Shown here piece after piece: positions 35,327 through 46,739 of a stretch of 64,000 bases of DNA. The stretch covers positions 32,698,636 to 32,762,635 of the forward strand of contig CM026426.1 of the NCBI GenBank assembly GCA_014871385.1, in the 5' to 3' direction. The notes beneath the pieces were generated by a model. It saw only the letters and a program-made list of their open reading frames with translations, was not told where the DNA came from and ran no database searches. Positions within the stretch are counted from its first letter, which is position 1. Every line of letters starts with the position of its first letter. A program made the translations under genes and the position numbers. The DNA is from Ceratodon purpureus (Eukaryota > Streptophyta > Bryopsida > Pseudoditrichales > Ditrichaceae).

Positions 35327-36837
35327 CTAGCTGGTAAGTGCTACTATCTCAAAAGTCCACGGTGGTAGAACTTGTGATACAATGTAGGAACCTTCGTGTC
35401 TGAGGTTCACCTTGACGTCTGGATACCCAACTCGCTTGAGCACAAAGCGGAATTCCTCTGGAGCCACGTCGCCCAAGGTGATAGCAACCTCTCGACGAAT
35501 ATGTGACAACGGCCACCCTCGACCAACTTCAAACCGTGCCACTGGCAGACTTTGAAAAAAACAAGGAAGCACCACCATGTCTTCTTCCCGCACTTGGTCA
35601 ATTTGTTCCCAAGTTACACCATCTTGCGCCAGACGCTCTCTCCCGTATTTAAAGTTCAAGTATAACACTGATCCAACGTGGTACCTGAGCAATAAACACA
35701 TATGAGAGCTTCAAACAAGAGACCTTCGGCCATAGCATGCAGAAATGGCATTACAATGGCAACAGCGGCAACAGTGGCAACAATGGCAACGATGACAACA
35801 GTGGCAACACACCTGAAGGTTACAGAAGGTAAGGATATTGTGCATCGCACAATATCCTTACCAAACACCACTTTGGTTTGCCAACCTGGATCCATCAGAG
35901 ATGTGAACACTTCTTCCGAGGGATTCTCCACGATATACAACGTGGATGTTCGTCTCATAGTGTCTTGAGCTGCAGCAAAAAGGTCTACGAAGACATGTAG
36001 AAGAAGAAACCACTAGAGGTGGCCCATACGGCTCCCAGTGGTGGACTTTGTTACAGACTGAAAGTCTGCATACAGTTTAGCTCTAAATGCCTCACTAGTA
36101 TGCATATCTGGGAGAGGCCACTCCGGATCACTGAATGATGGCAATAGCAGTGGCTCGACTGATCCATACAAAAGCCCTGGCGTAGGTGGAACATAGACAA
36201 GATTAGTAAAAAAGATGCCAACATCAAGCAGTTCCTTATACGACCGCCCATTGCGAGTTGCCTCACCAACATCGCTGTGCACAACCATGATCACTCCTAG
36301 TATGGAATCAGGGTCGACCCAATCTTCAAAATACGACTGGTATAAAACTATTCCCAACACCCAAAGCAAACCACAAAATTAACGACTCCTCGTCATAAAG
36401 CAATGGCCACATGAAAAAATTGATGGTTAGCTCAGAGTTAGTCGTAACTCACAATTGTATGGAACCCGATCCCGAGTAATCTGTGGATCCAGTAGCACCT
36501 GATGCCTATGGTAGGCGTGCCTCACCAACACGGACTGCAGTTCCGGCTTGTTGGTGACAACCTTGGGATGATCTACCTTGAATTTAAAATCCCTTATCTG
36601 AGCCTTGTAGGTTCCCCTCATGTCATCGCCGCCATGGCGTTGCGCATCTCTAGCCCAAGCCCCAATACTCCCAGGATTCAGCCTCACCCATGACATCCGC
36701 TCATACCTCGTTGGAATCCATTCTCCATCGGCGTTGTGAGTGCTGTGCAGAACAACTGTAGCAACCTGCGAAGTTGGTCGGCGGTTCTCCATACTTCCAA
36801 CTACCTCAAGAACTTTCGATTCAAAGAATTTCGACAC
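35327..36837 (-). CDS. Possible multi-exon hypothetical gene, minus strand
   Basis: Four open blocks follow one another on the minus strand: 36837-36453 (ending at donor ACAATT|GTGAGT), about 36345-36013, about 35958-35865 and about 35690-35327 (stop). They read as ordinary protein (for example NPGSIGAWARDAQRHGG, VNLRHEGSYIVSQVLPPW), with no domain I recognise. Splice phases between blocks 2 and 3 are not certain. A perfect hairpin at 35828-35862 overlaps the end of the third block, and ACAGTGGCAACA words surround it. It could be a nuclear gene or an element cargo gene. Confidence 0.35.
35828..35862. repeat. Perfect hairpin, 16-bp arms, 3-nt loop
   Basis: GGTAAGGATATTGTGC, then ATC, then its exact reverse complement. 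It is flanked on the left by a run of GGCAACAGTGGCAACA-like words (35750-35815). Confidence 0.9.
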
Positions 36838-37376
36838 AGTTCCTCACTAGCAACAACATCACAGCAACAGTTGCAAGCTGATTCTTCCTAAACTCAAACA
36901 ACCAATCATCCCACATTTCCCACCCAAAATCACCGTTGACCATCTATGGTCACATCAAGGTTCATCGAACTCCGGCGCCACTACCTGTCCCGACTCTCCA
37001 GCACGTGTGATGGTGTTGCCAACAAGGACATCCACTACACAGCCTCAACACGTGTGTGGGTTTTGCCACCAAAGACAGCCAAGGCCCCGAAACCGAGGTA
37101 CACCCCACTCCCAACAAGGACACTCGATCATCTTTTTTCTATCCAGCATTATCCAGGACCACCATCCGCGATTGGCTCCCACCCATTGAAAATCTGATGT
37201 CACCGCCTTATACTCCACCATGGCAATCTGCATGTAGAATTTATTGGCAATTTTTATTTTGACAAAATCCGGATATTCCAATTTCGATTTTGGGCATCCC
37301 AGGACCTCAAATTTTCTCTAATTTTGGGCTGCCAACTACATTTCCAGTCAAATGTGGATTGTTTTGGAACAACAGG
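36838..37376. other. Sequence left of the decayed element copy
   Basis: No gene is supported. GTTGCCAACAAGGACATCC words near 37013 echo the GGCAACA units of the block to the left. The left border of element copy 2 should lie near 37385, where similarity to copy 1 stops. Confidence 0.35.
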
Positions 37377-37847
37377 TTATGCTTTCAACCGACTATTCTC
37401 CTTGTTTGAGAAGAAGGAGATGACTGGCGTTACATCCGGAGTATCCAAGCCCTGCTCTACTTTAACCTTCACATCACGAGGCAGTGGAGTCTGAATAGTA
37501 CAAGTAGATGAACGACGAGGAGTTAAAATCTTAGTAGACGCCTCCATCTGGGACTTTGTAAGACCATAAACTCTGTATCTACAGGGATATAGGTTCCAGA
37601 ATCTGTTATCGTCATCGTCTTTCTCAGAAACCTGATCAAGCTTATGTGTAATCTCATTGGTGTCATCGTCATATATCTCTTCATTAATACTAACAGTTTT
37701 CTCTCGGAAGTAGAACCTAAGGCTAAGGTGTTGCGCCTTCACAAGCGCCAACCCATCCTCGTCTACACGTACTGTAAGTGGAATACCAACACCATGAGCT
37801 TTGAGCACGGCCATGCCTAACACTCTATCTGTAGGGAGGTGCGTCAT
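37377..37847 (-). pseudogene. Truncated N-terminus of the element transposase, copy 2
   Basis: ATG at 37847. It aligns with the N-terminal region of the transposase in copy 1: GVGIPLTVRVDEDGLA against GMGIPLRFRVDDDGLA, and LTPRRSSTCTIQTPLPRDVK identical in both. Similarity ends near 37385, so the zinc-binding, catalytic and SWIM regions are missing. The remaining frame is open, so loss was by deletion rather than point mutation. Confidence 0.8.
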
Positions 37848-38309
37848 TCTCTGTTGTGAGTAGAGAGCTTGGAGTGAGACTAGACGAATTTGCGTATACA
37901 GATTGAGAGGATTAGTGCATTGTCCGTGCTCTACTTATCAGATGTCTATAACTCATTCGTCAACTTTGTAGCACAAAATCCTTAGAAGTTTGGATGTAAA
38001 GTTAATTCAAATAGTAGTATTAGTCAATTAAGGAACCGTCTTTTTCAGTTAGATCTTCGGTGCAAAGCTGTAAATTTGAAGTATTAATAACATCTGCATC
38101 ATGGTTGTAATTCGATTTGATGACTACCACTACGGTTTTAGATCGAGCCGTCTTTTGAAGGGGCAACATCTTCTACTAGTACCAGATTTTGAAGTATCTA
38201 ATCATCAATATATTTTTTTAATCCCTAACTTTAATTCAAAATGTACTTATATTTAGTTGTAAACAATATTAGTTTTAAATTAAATATCTTACTAGACAAT
38301 AATTTCTAG

Positions 38310-38331
38310 ACTGGCATTTGGGGTATATAAG
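38310..38331 (+). promoter_or_regulatory. TATA box of gene A, copy 2
   Basis: GGGTATATAAGTTGAAGGGA (from 38321) aligns with GGGATACATAAGTTAGAGGGA in copy 1. The canonical TATATAA is at 38324-38330. The upstream word GAGCCGTCTTTT (38148-38159) is also conserved. Confidence 0.6.
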
Positions 38332-40559
38332 TTGAAGGGAAGTTCTATAGAGTGTTTTATTGTGATGAGAGTTCTTACGTTGCTTAGACACATGAAGGAG
38401 AGTGGAGGGTCTACTCCCTCCACTTATAAGACACCTAAACGTAGAAGGAAACGAGGGAGCATAGACTTTACAAATAGGAAACTGAGACAGAGGAGAGTAG
38501 CACGTAAGTGGGCAGGTGTGCAGAGTGACCTTCGAAATGTACCTCTGAAGGCTCGAGGAGCTGGGCTGCCATTAGCTATAAAGTTTTGTAGCATTTGTAA
38601 ACTTATACTAGAATCTATAGTTGAAGGAGAAGAAGAGACATTAGAAGACACGGTTGCCGAGTAGGTTATACTTAGCATCGACAAAAATCAAAAGGAGATA
38701 TCGGAAGACTTGGGGTTTAATTGTCTAGGAAGTATTGAGTCACCGCAGCCTTCATTTGGTTTAAAGGACTTACATTCGAAAGAGAGAGATTCACGGTCTA
38801 AAGAGGACCGCCACTCTACTGAAGTAATTTTACTACCTTCGTTTTGCAATTCCAATTTGTATTGTTCAATTTTGAAGTTGATGGCTTCATTTTTTATGTT
38901 ATTGTCTATGTGTGGCCTACTTGTAATTGTAATTGATAAGTTTCGATGTGCTTTATAACATGCGCCTCCTTAGCCATAGTTTAGACATAATTTTTAAACC
39001 ATAAAAATTTGAATTCACCTCTCTATAGTTTTTGACTTTATCCTTTTCAAGTAGTGGACGAGGGGGGAGGCTCAAGGTTTGCTAGACAGTGCGGAGGTGT
39101 GAGGGGAGGCGATTTGGCCGCGGGAGAAGGATCAGGTGAGTCGCAGGGAGGAGGTGCAAGAGCGAGGCGTGCAATCATGGAGGAAGCAGGGCTGTAGATT
39201 GAGCCATGGCGGCCCGAGCAGGTGCTCAGCGAGGAGGGTGTCGAGGTGCGTGGCAGGGAGGTTGTGGAGGTGGGCGAGGAGCAGGGCGTGGCCGGGCTGC
39301 AGAGGAGCAGGGTTCGGAGATGGAGGAGGCCGAGCCAGGGAGGGAGGGCGGCGTGCAAGAGGGCGACCAGGGAGATGACCATGAGGAGCAAGGAGGGTAG
39401 GAGGACGACGACGACGACGAAGAGGAGGAGGAGCCCGAGAACAACGATGACGAGGTAAGCTTTCTAGAAAACCAGGAAATTTGTTGGGTTTTGTGGGTTT
39501 TGTGGTTTGCGGGTTTTCTTAGGAAGTTGGATTTAGGGTTGTTTGCTGCATTGCCCCCACCTCGTTTGCTGCATTGTCCTTTACCTTGCATCTCCGCTGT
39601 GCGCATGTAATTGGGGCTCAGAATCATGGTTTTGCGCATCTCAGAGTCTTGGTTACTGCGTTATTTCGCTAGAATTCGCTTGCTGGTTCTTGGTGGGTGC
39701 TTTTGCTTCGTGGGTTATTTTGCTTGTTATGGCTTAAGAGTCGCTTGCAATTGCTTGCTTGTGTCGGCTGAAATGGTTTGTTTTCCAGCCAGTAGCATGT
39801 TTGCTTTGCACCTGCGAGGGGGGGCTTTGATTGTTGGTAATATCACCAGCTAGCATCTCTGCTCTGCTCATCTGATTTGGGTCTTAGAATGTTGGTAAAT
39901 GTCAGAATGTCGGCTGCTGCTTGGGCTCTTAAATGATTCGGCATTTTGCCTAGGATCATACGGTTTGCTTTGCACCCAGCTTGTATCTCTACTTTGCACC
40001 TCCGATTAGGTCCTCCATGTTGGTTAGTGGGTGATTTTGCTTAAATTTCCTTCCCGGTTCTTGGTGGGTTACTTTACTTAGTGGGTTATTTTGCTTGCAT
40101 TTGCTTGAGATTCGCTCGCATTTACTTGCTTTTGCCGGCTCAATTGGTTTGCTTTGCTCCAAGCAGCATCTCTGGTTTGCACCTTCGAGGAAGGGCTTTG
40201 AATCTTGGTGTTATGTTTCCCCGTGATTTCTGGTTTGAAATGCTAATTTGTTCGCGCTATGTAGCTGACTCATGGCAGGGTAGAGGTGCTGCTGGTTGGC
40301 TTGCATTCGGCACATTCTTTTTTTGGTGTTGATGATTAACATATTTCTGCGTGAGAGTTGGTTTTTCAATCTCTTTTTTTAAATCCGTTTGTGATGGGAG
40401 CACCAAGGGGGCGCTGTCTGCTCCGACAGCGACCCCCGAGGGCTCTCAAATGATTCGGCATTTTGCCTAGGTTCACTTGGTTTGCTTGGCTGCCAGCAGC
40501 ATCGCTGCTTTGCACAACCGATTGAGGGCTCTAAATGGTGGTTTTGAAATGTGCATTCT

Positions 40560-41275
40560 GAATTGTTCTGAATTGTTCGGTTTTGACCATGTCTATGCGT
40601 ACTTGTGATTACGCGATTGTAACTTGGATGCGCCTTCTCCTGCTGCAGCCCTGGGCTGCTAATTGCCTGGTCAAGGATTTATTTATTTATTTTTATTTCT
40701 TTAAATTTTGTTTAAGATTATAGCACGGAGGAGGCGATGCATGCTCCAACGGCGCCCTCCGAGGGCTCACCTTGTATTCTGAAAATTCCGTTTTGACCAT
40801 GTTTATCTGTTCTTGTGGTTACGTGATGTTCACTAGGATGCGGCTACTTATGTTGCAGCCATGGGCAGCTCGTAGCCTTGGAGATTATTTTTTTTTTTTT
40901 TTTTTTTAAATTTTGGTTTGAGGTGAAAGCGCCAAGGAGGCGCTGTCTGCTCCGACATCGCCCACTGAGGGCTCACCTTGCAATCTAAATTGTTCATTTT
41001 GGCCATGTTTATGAGTTTTTAAGGTTACGTGATTGTGACTTGGATGCGTCCTGCTGCTCCAGCCGTAGGCTGCTCGTTGCCTTGGTGATTATTTCCTTTT
41101 AAAAAAAATAAATTGGTTTGAGGTGATAATTCTCCAAGAAGGCGCTCACCTTGTATTTGGAATTGTTCGATTTGGCCATGTTTATGTGTTTTTGTGGTTA
41201 CGTGATGTTCACTAGGATGCGGCTGCTGCTGCAGCCGTGGGCTGCTCGTTGCCTTGGGGATTTTTTCCTTTTTCT
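40560..41275 (+). repeat. Four tandem units of about 160-230 bp in the gene A intron
   Basis: Each unit has a TTTTGACCATGTTTATG-like start, a TTACGTGAT stretch, GGATGCGGCTGCTGC and CAGCCxTGGGC. Most then have a T/A run, GGAGGCGCTGTCTGCTCC-like GC-rich sequence and GGGCTCACCTTG. Related fragments start as early as 39,860 and 40,390. Absent from copy 1. Confidence 0.75.
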
Positions 41276-41403
41276 TAAGCTTGGGTTTCAAAATGTTGGT
41301 TTCATGTTTCAGGAGTCCTCCGGGCATGAAGAGGTGAGCGGAGGTCGAGAGTCTGTTCCTGCAGAAACTGTGGTATTTAAATTCTTTCCGGTTTAACTCT
41401 TGC

Positions 41404-41459
41404 CTTGTTTTTTTTGTTTTTTTGTTTTTTTGTTTTTTTTTTGTTTTTTTGTTTTTTTC
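41404..41459 (+). repeat. (T6-10 G)n minisatellite
   Basis: Seven or so runs of T separated by single G residues, within an intron of the gene A pseudogene. Confidence 0.85.
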
Positions 41460-42209
41460 CATGTACTTTGTTTATTCTACTTTTTTAGATTTGTATTGAT
41501 TTTTAATCTTCTGTTTGTTCTTCCAATTCTAGGTATGTTGTGATGCTCCTGAGATGTCCATCGATTCCCCGATAGTGATCAATATTTTATACCTCTCCTA
41601 CTCATAGAATGAGCATTATTGTACCTGTGACTTAGCGGAACCCATAAATTTAAGTACTGAATCTTTCAAGGTCCATTCTCCATAGTACATGCCGATGTCC
41701 CCCGTTTACAAGCCTACCTCCCAGGTTATGAGCCTACCTTAGTAGGATACATGCCTACATCTCCTCGGCTTGGTACTCCGCCATATTCTCAACATTCTTC
41801 TACTTTGCTTTACAGTATGAGTAGGCCAGCTCACATTTTCGCCCTTTGGGCGATATATTAGGCGGATTTCAAGGAGGCGTTCTCTTTAGAGGAGTAGAGA
41901 GGCTAGGGATTACTGTAGATGTGCACGACGAAGATAATAGCTCCCAGTGATACTTACAAGCGTAGATGATCCTTGAGTTGTTACTAGAGATGTTTAAGTA
42001 TGAGAAGAAATTGTCATTTTCTTCTATATAATTGTTTGTTTTTGTACGACTTTCCTAGATCGGAATACAATATAAATTTGCATGACTTTTGGCGGATTAC
42101 TCAAAGTCAAGAGGTGTTGCTAGCATTCCTTGTCGTACAGGCGTAAAGAATGCTGTACAAAGTGAATTACTTCATCAATCACAGCACAAGGTCGACTCCA
42201 TCAACGTCA

Positions 42210-42472
42210 GAGCATCCCCAGTAAGGCCTGAACCGTAAACCTGTAATCGGAAAGATGTAGAAAGACGTGAATTGCGGTTCAGGCCAAGCCTGTATTCGAG
42301 CTTGTAAGTCTGTAATTTACAAGTCGAAACCTCATTTTGGAACGTTTTTTGGGGCAAACCTGTAAATCTGTAAACGTTTTGGAATGTTTTGCTTCGGAAA
42401 GGCACTCAGGTTTGGGAGAACGACGTTCTCATAATTACAGGTTTACAGGTTTACAGCTCACTGGGGATGCTC
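42210..42472. mobile_element. MITE of 263 bp in exon 1 of pseudo-gene B, TCA duplication
   Basis: Ends are GAGCATCCCCAGT and, inverted, ACTGGGGATGCTC, flanked by TCA at 42207-42209 and 42473-42475. Copy 1 has a single TCA at the matching place (near 6732), so this is an insertion with a known empty site. The interior has repeated TGTAAACCTGTAA-like words. The 3-bp duplication suggests PIF/Harbinger. Confidence 0.85.
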
Positions 42473-44787
42473 TCATCGATAACCTCAGATTTAAACCAGT
42501 GAAGAAGTTGCGTTTACTTGTCCTCTTGAGTAGGATGATTTCGATGGCCAAAGTTAGGCCAATTGCAGAAATGGAAGTACAACATCTAGAGTAAGAGTTT
42601 GTTAAGGGATATAGAAATGGAGACTGAGTCATGTACATTTCTATGTATAACAACGAAGAGATGTCTTCATATGTTACGGAGGAAGGTAAGGCCAAATGGA
42701 GTTCGTACTAGGTAAAATCAGGCTTTCGAAGACGAACTCCAAGGGGATCGAGAGTTGCAGATTTTGTCAACAAGATGTTTTTTGTTTAGGAAGAAAACCA
42801 TCGGCTCTCTGCATGGTTGAGACATATCAACAATCTCCATGCGGATGACCCTATTTGGCATATCTCCGTACATTGTATTCTCTTAGACCCTTGCGGCCAA
42901 GTTGGCAATGTAATTCATGCCATGCACGATATCAACTGGTAAGTATCTTTTTACTTGCATTTTTCTACCTTTTTGAAGGCGCAATTTCTTTCTAATTTTT
43001 TTGTTTCTAAGTATTGACTTCTACATTCAGGTTTACCAAGAATGACCACCTCAAGAGTAATCTTTCAGCAAAACTTTTCCGTCTCTGGTCATTTAGTATG
43101 ATGAAGTTGGAAGAATTTAAGGATCTTTTAACCCCGGAGGAATATAAGGCTTGTGTAAAGAACAAACCATCAAATCCGTCATGGCATCCTCTGACAACTA
43201 AAGTTTTTATTGCTTTTCTATATCGAGGAAGTGCTAGTTCTCTGAATTCGTTGCTCTTTTCCTCCAAATGTTGATAACTGGTAAATTTGCGATTTTACTA
43301 ATATTTTCTTTTTATAAGGGGAGATTGCAGTGGCATCGGATGAAGCTGCTAGGACGTACATTAAGAAGACACATGTGGAGGAACATACCGCAAATGGAGT
43401 TTGAGATGCTATGACTTTAGCATCGGACAACATGGTCAACTCCATTAAGAAGGACTTCACTAAGTATTTGCATCTTGCCAATCCCAAAAATTGTAAAGAC
43501 TTCCTCGAGGAGGTGAGACCGAAACCACTGCAATTAGAGATTCTTTGTTTGCATTCAACTTTATATTTATCTTTATATCAATAACTCTTCTACTCTCCTT
43601 ACAGATCAATCGACATTTCAGTGAATTCCCTAAAGCTGAGATGACCCTCGATAAGCTACAGAAGATTGTTCTAGCGGCTGTTGAAGCCAAGTTCAAAGCC
43701 CGTTGGTTGAGGTGGTGGAACTCTTTACCAAGTCTTACAGATTTTTACCTCTAGAATTCAAGGAAGCCGACCTCGATCCTTGGTTGAACTAGGCATCCTT
43801 TTGGGTAGGGATACGCTACACAATTTCTCCTTTGTGTTTAAGAATTGTATTCTTTTCTAGATCAGATATTTATTTTACTCTTATCAATTAAATTTTTTTT
43901 CTTCTAGTTGAAGGAGGCCGTCATCAACGAGTTCGAGGACATTTGCAAGGCGGAGGAGTTCACTGTCAATTAGAAGGCATTCCCAGATGTTCATCAACCG
44001 GGCGATTATATGGAGAGTTGGCGTATTCTTTTGTGGGAGAAGGCATTCCTTATGTTCATTGGTTCTAAGGCTTAGAAGGTTTTCGATAAGAAGTCCATTC
44101 TTGCCAAATTTCCGGGAACGTCAAAGGTTGTGAAGCGCGTCACTTACCGGTACGATTGTGAAATCATACATGTTTGCATTACCTAGCATGCTCCTTATTC
44201 CTTCCAAACAATAACCTTCTGTAATTGTCTTTCACCAGGTATTTCAAGAGAGAGCTTGTTCCAAAAGGCGCCATCAACGCTCAGCAGCTCCCGAAGTACT
44301 TTGATGCATGGATTCAGAGAGGCTCGGACCAGTGTATCTATTCTCCTTAGCAGTTGAAGAGGTACAAAGCTCTCTACTTGGAAGCTAGATGCTGGTATCT
44401 TTATTGCCATCGTGGTTTCGCTATTGATTCAGAGGTAGATGTGAAGTCTTTACATGATGGTGGTGCGGTGGTGGTCGAAGATTTGGTGGATGGTACAGAA
44501 GATGACGAAGGACACCTAGATCAATCATCTGCACCACCACAGAAGAAAGGAAAAGGGTGGCGACTGCGATCTTTGGGTTCTCAATCACAAGCCTCACAGC
44601 AGACGCATGCAAAGTCATCCGCACCGAGGCAGAGGACACTCCTCGCTTCTCCAACCAAAGTCGTTCCTAAGCCTTCTCCATCTCCTATGACTGCACCTTC
44701 TCGATCAGTGCATCGGAGATCGCGAGAGGTCTCATTGAGTAGAGGAAGGCCAAACTATTTCTGTTGACCACCTCTTCGGCTGGAACC

Positions 44788-45037
44788 AAGGTTTTCTATT
44801 GTGTCGTGACGTGGGCCTATTGCGTCATAATGTCGGGACGTCACGACGGTTTAGAGTCACGACATAATGATCGAACCTGTCTTCACCGTGTCGGATCCAA
44901 CCCATGTTGAGCCATGGTCTAACCACTTGTTCCTTGTTTTCCTACGTTGACCCCTATTGTGACGTCACAAAGGTCTCGTCACGATCCATTCCGGCGTCCC
45001 GACCGAATAGTCACGACCACACGGCATAGAAAACCCT
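44788..45037. mobile_element. MITE of 250 bp in exon 6 of pseudo-gene B
   Basis: The left end is AAGGTTTTCTATTGTGTCGT; the right end read inward is AGGGTTTTCTATGCCGTGTG. Flanks GGCTGGAACC and GGCTAGAATT look like a diverged 9-10-bp target duplication. The interior is full of TGACGTCAC and CGTCACGA palindromes. Copy 1 lacks it. A 9-bp duplication would fit a Mutator-like origin. Confidence 0.65.
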
Positions 45038-46739
45038 GGCTAGAATTCCACATTCTAGCCATGTTAATGTCGCCAGCTCATCTATGGATTATTTGATGAC
45101 TAGACATAAAGAGTTGTCTGACAAGGGTGGCGATCTAGTATGCAATAAGACTCTACACTCCATTCACAAGGTATGATCCGTTGCTTACACTCTTTTTGGA
45201 TGCATACAATTTTATTACATATTATATAGTCTAATTTTGCTTTCTTGTTACTTCTAGTTTGGAGCAGGCCGCCAAAACCAAGTTCCAGAACGGTGCCAGG
45301 TTGAGAAGCATTTGGGAGTCGACTTGATCACTGCCGACATCTACCCGTTCCTTCCGTATCCAATCCTCTCAACGTCATTCCACCTTGGAACTCCCAGAAT
45401 CCCGAGTATGTGTTGAACATCTTCAAATTTGCAAGTCATTACTTGCAAAATGATGGTGCGCTATGCCTTATCCACAACAATGATGCAAAGCTAGATGCGG
45501 AAAATTTCGATCAGGCAGAGGCTTTCGACTTTGTGATGCACAAGGACTGGTGGGGCATCAATGAACTTGGCTTGGCTTCTCCTACGGACCCGGGCTCCTT
45601 GGTATTTACATCAAAACCATTCCTTGTCTTTGTTTAGTGTTAACCTTTTTGTTTATATACACTCACATGTTTGGTTGACTGCAATCTATTCGGTTCTGGA
45701 TTCACGTCTTCATTCGTGGTGGCGAACCGCCATCTAATTTCTCATTCCAAACGAAAAAATCCGAGATGATACATGGCGACCTGAAGATAACGAAGAGTGA
45801 TGCCCTGTTCAACTTCACCGATGCGGATACGCAGCTCATGAATGAAGAGGTTCCATGGAGAGGACCAAGGGAGAAAGCCCCTTCGTTCATGCAGGCCCTC
45901 ATTGAGGAGCTGACCAAGCCCGACGACATAGTCCTTGACTAGAAGGCAGGAACAGATAACCATTTATTAAATACTTTTGCATTTCCATAATTCTCATTAT
46001 CTCATCAAAGTCTCACTACTTCGCAATGCTTTGAATTTCACGGGCTTTCATTAAGGCTTGCCTGGAGATTGGTCGTCATATTCTGGCTTTTGAGGATGAC
46101 CAAGCCATTTTCAACGCTATTCTCAAACCATATATGGCTACAAGATCTCCCATGGGCCCTCCTATACATCCTAGACCGGCAGCAGCTGAAGAAGCACAAC
46201 CCAAGAAACTAAGACACGCTAAGTGGTGTAAGTCTTATTTTACATTTTCTAACTTCTAGTCGATTTTTCTTAATTTTGCTTCAGTTTGCATCTCCACCTA
46301 CTCATTCTAACCACTATCCTCTTTATATTGCAGAGTAGTAGCGACAACACCGCGACCTATGCCAAGACCCGTGTCCATTCCATCGTTGCGTGTGAATTCC
46401 AATCCAATTTAGCCTTATATTCATCCAAAGTATGCTGAGGACTTAGCACAAGCGCTTCAATCCGGTGGCGTTAGATATGTTCCAAGTCAATCTACTACTT
46501 GTGATCCTAGGGCCCTTGTATTTATGGATACAGAGGCTCTAGAAGGAGGATCGGAGTCCTCGAGTTCTGATAGTGCCAGTTGCGATTATAGCATATCATG
46601 AGTTTGAAGGACGCTTCGATCTTTTGTTGTTTTCATCTGATTTGATTTAATTTGATTGGATTTGATTACACATTCCTTCCACTTTTCTTTTGCACATACC
46701 TTGCATTCTTGCACGCGAACATCGCAATTTTTTTTTAAA

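Larger units (their letters stand above)
38332..41940 (+). pseudogene. Cargo gene A, copy 2, decayed
   Basis: Exon 1 (38332-38664, in-frame stop TAG) keeps the RGAGLPLAIKFCSICKLILE core. The exon 2 equivalent (about 39052-39453) is shortened, with stops among its RG and Asp/Glu runs. The exon 3 equivalent begins at about 41313 and exon 4 at about 41534. The heptad region at about 41693-41775 holds four units, read in two frames because of a small indel, against three in copy 1. The intron after exon 2 is swollen to about 1.86 kb by tandem repeats. The stop after the C-terminal ARR is at the same place as in copy 1. Confidence 0.75.
42125..46600 (+). pseudogene. Cargo gene B (ParB-methyltransferase), copy 2, decayed
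   Basis: All ten exons are recognisable in order with matching introns, for example 43031-43229, 43320-43512, 43606-43790, 44239-45171, 45258-45601 and 45688-45955. Many stops are present (e.g. TAG in the ParB part near 42594 and in exons 4, 5 and 8), as well as frameshifts, one just after the motif IV region near 45345. The ParB box is reduced to EENHRLSAW. Motif I reads DDIVLD followed by a stop. Two MITEs are inserted: one in exon 1 (42210-42472) and one in exon 6 (44788-45037). The tail to the stop near 46600 is conserved. Confidence 0.85.

Noticed and set aside
39047..39640. Ser/Pro-rich minus-strand frames
   Set aside because: They are antisense to the decayed RG and Asp/Glu-rich exon 2 of pseudo-gene A.
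40560..41275. A CRISPR-like array
   Set aside because: The units are long, diverged tandem repeats in an intron with no unique spacers, and the genome is eukaryotic.
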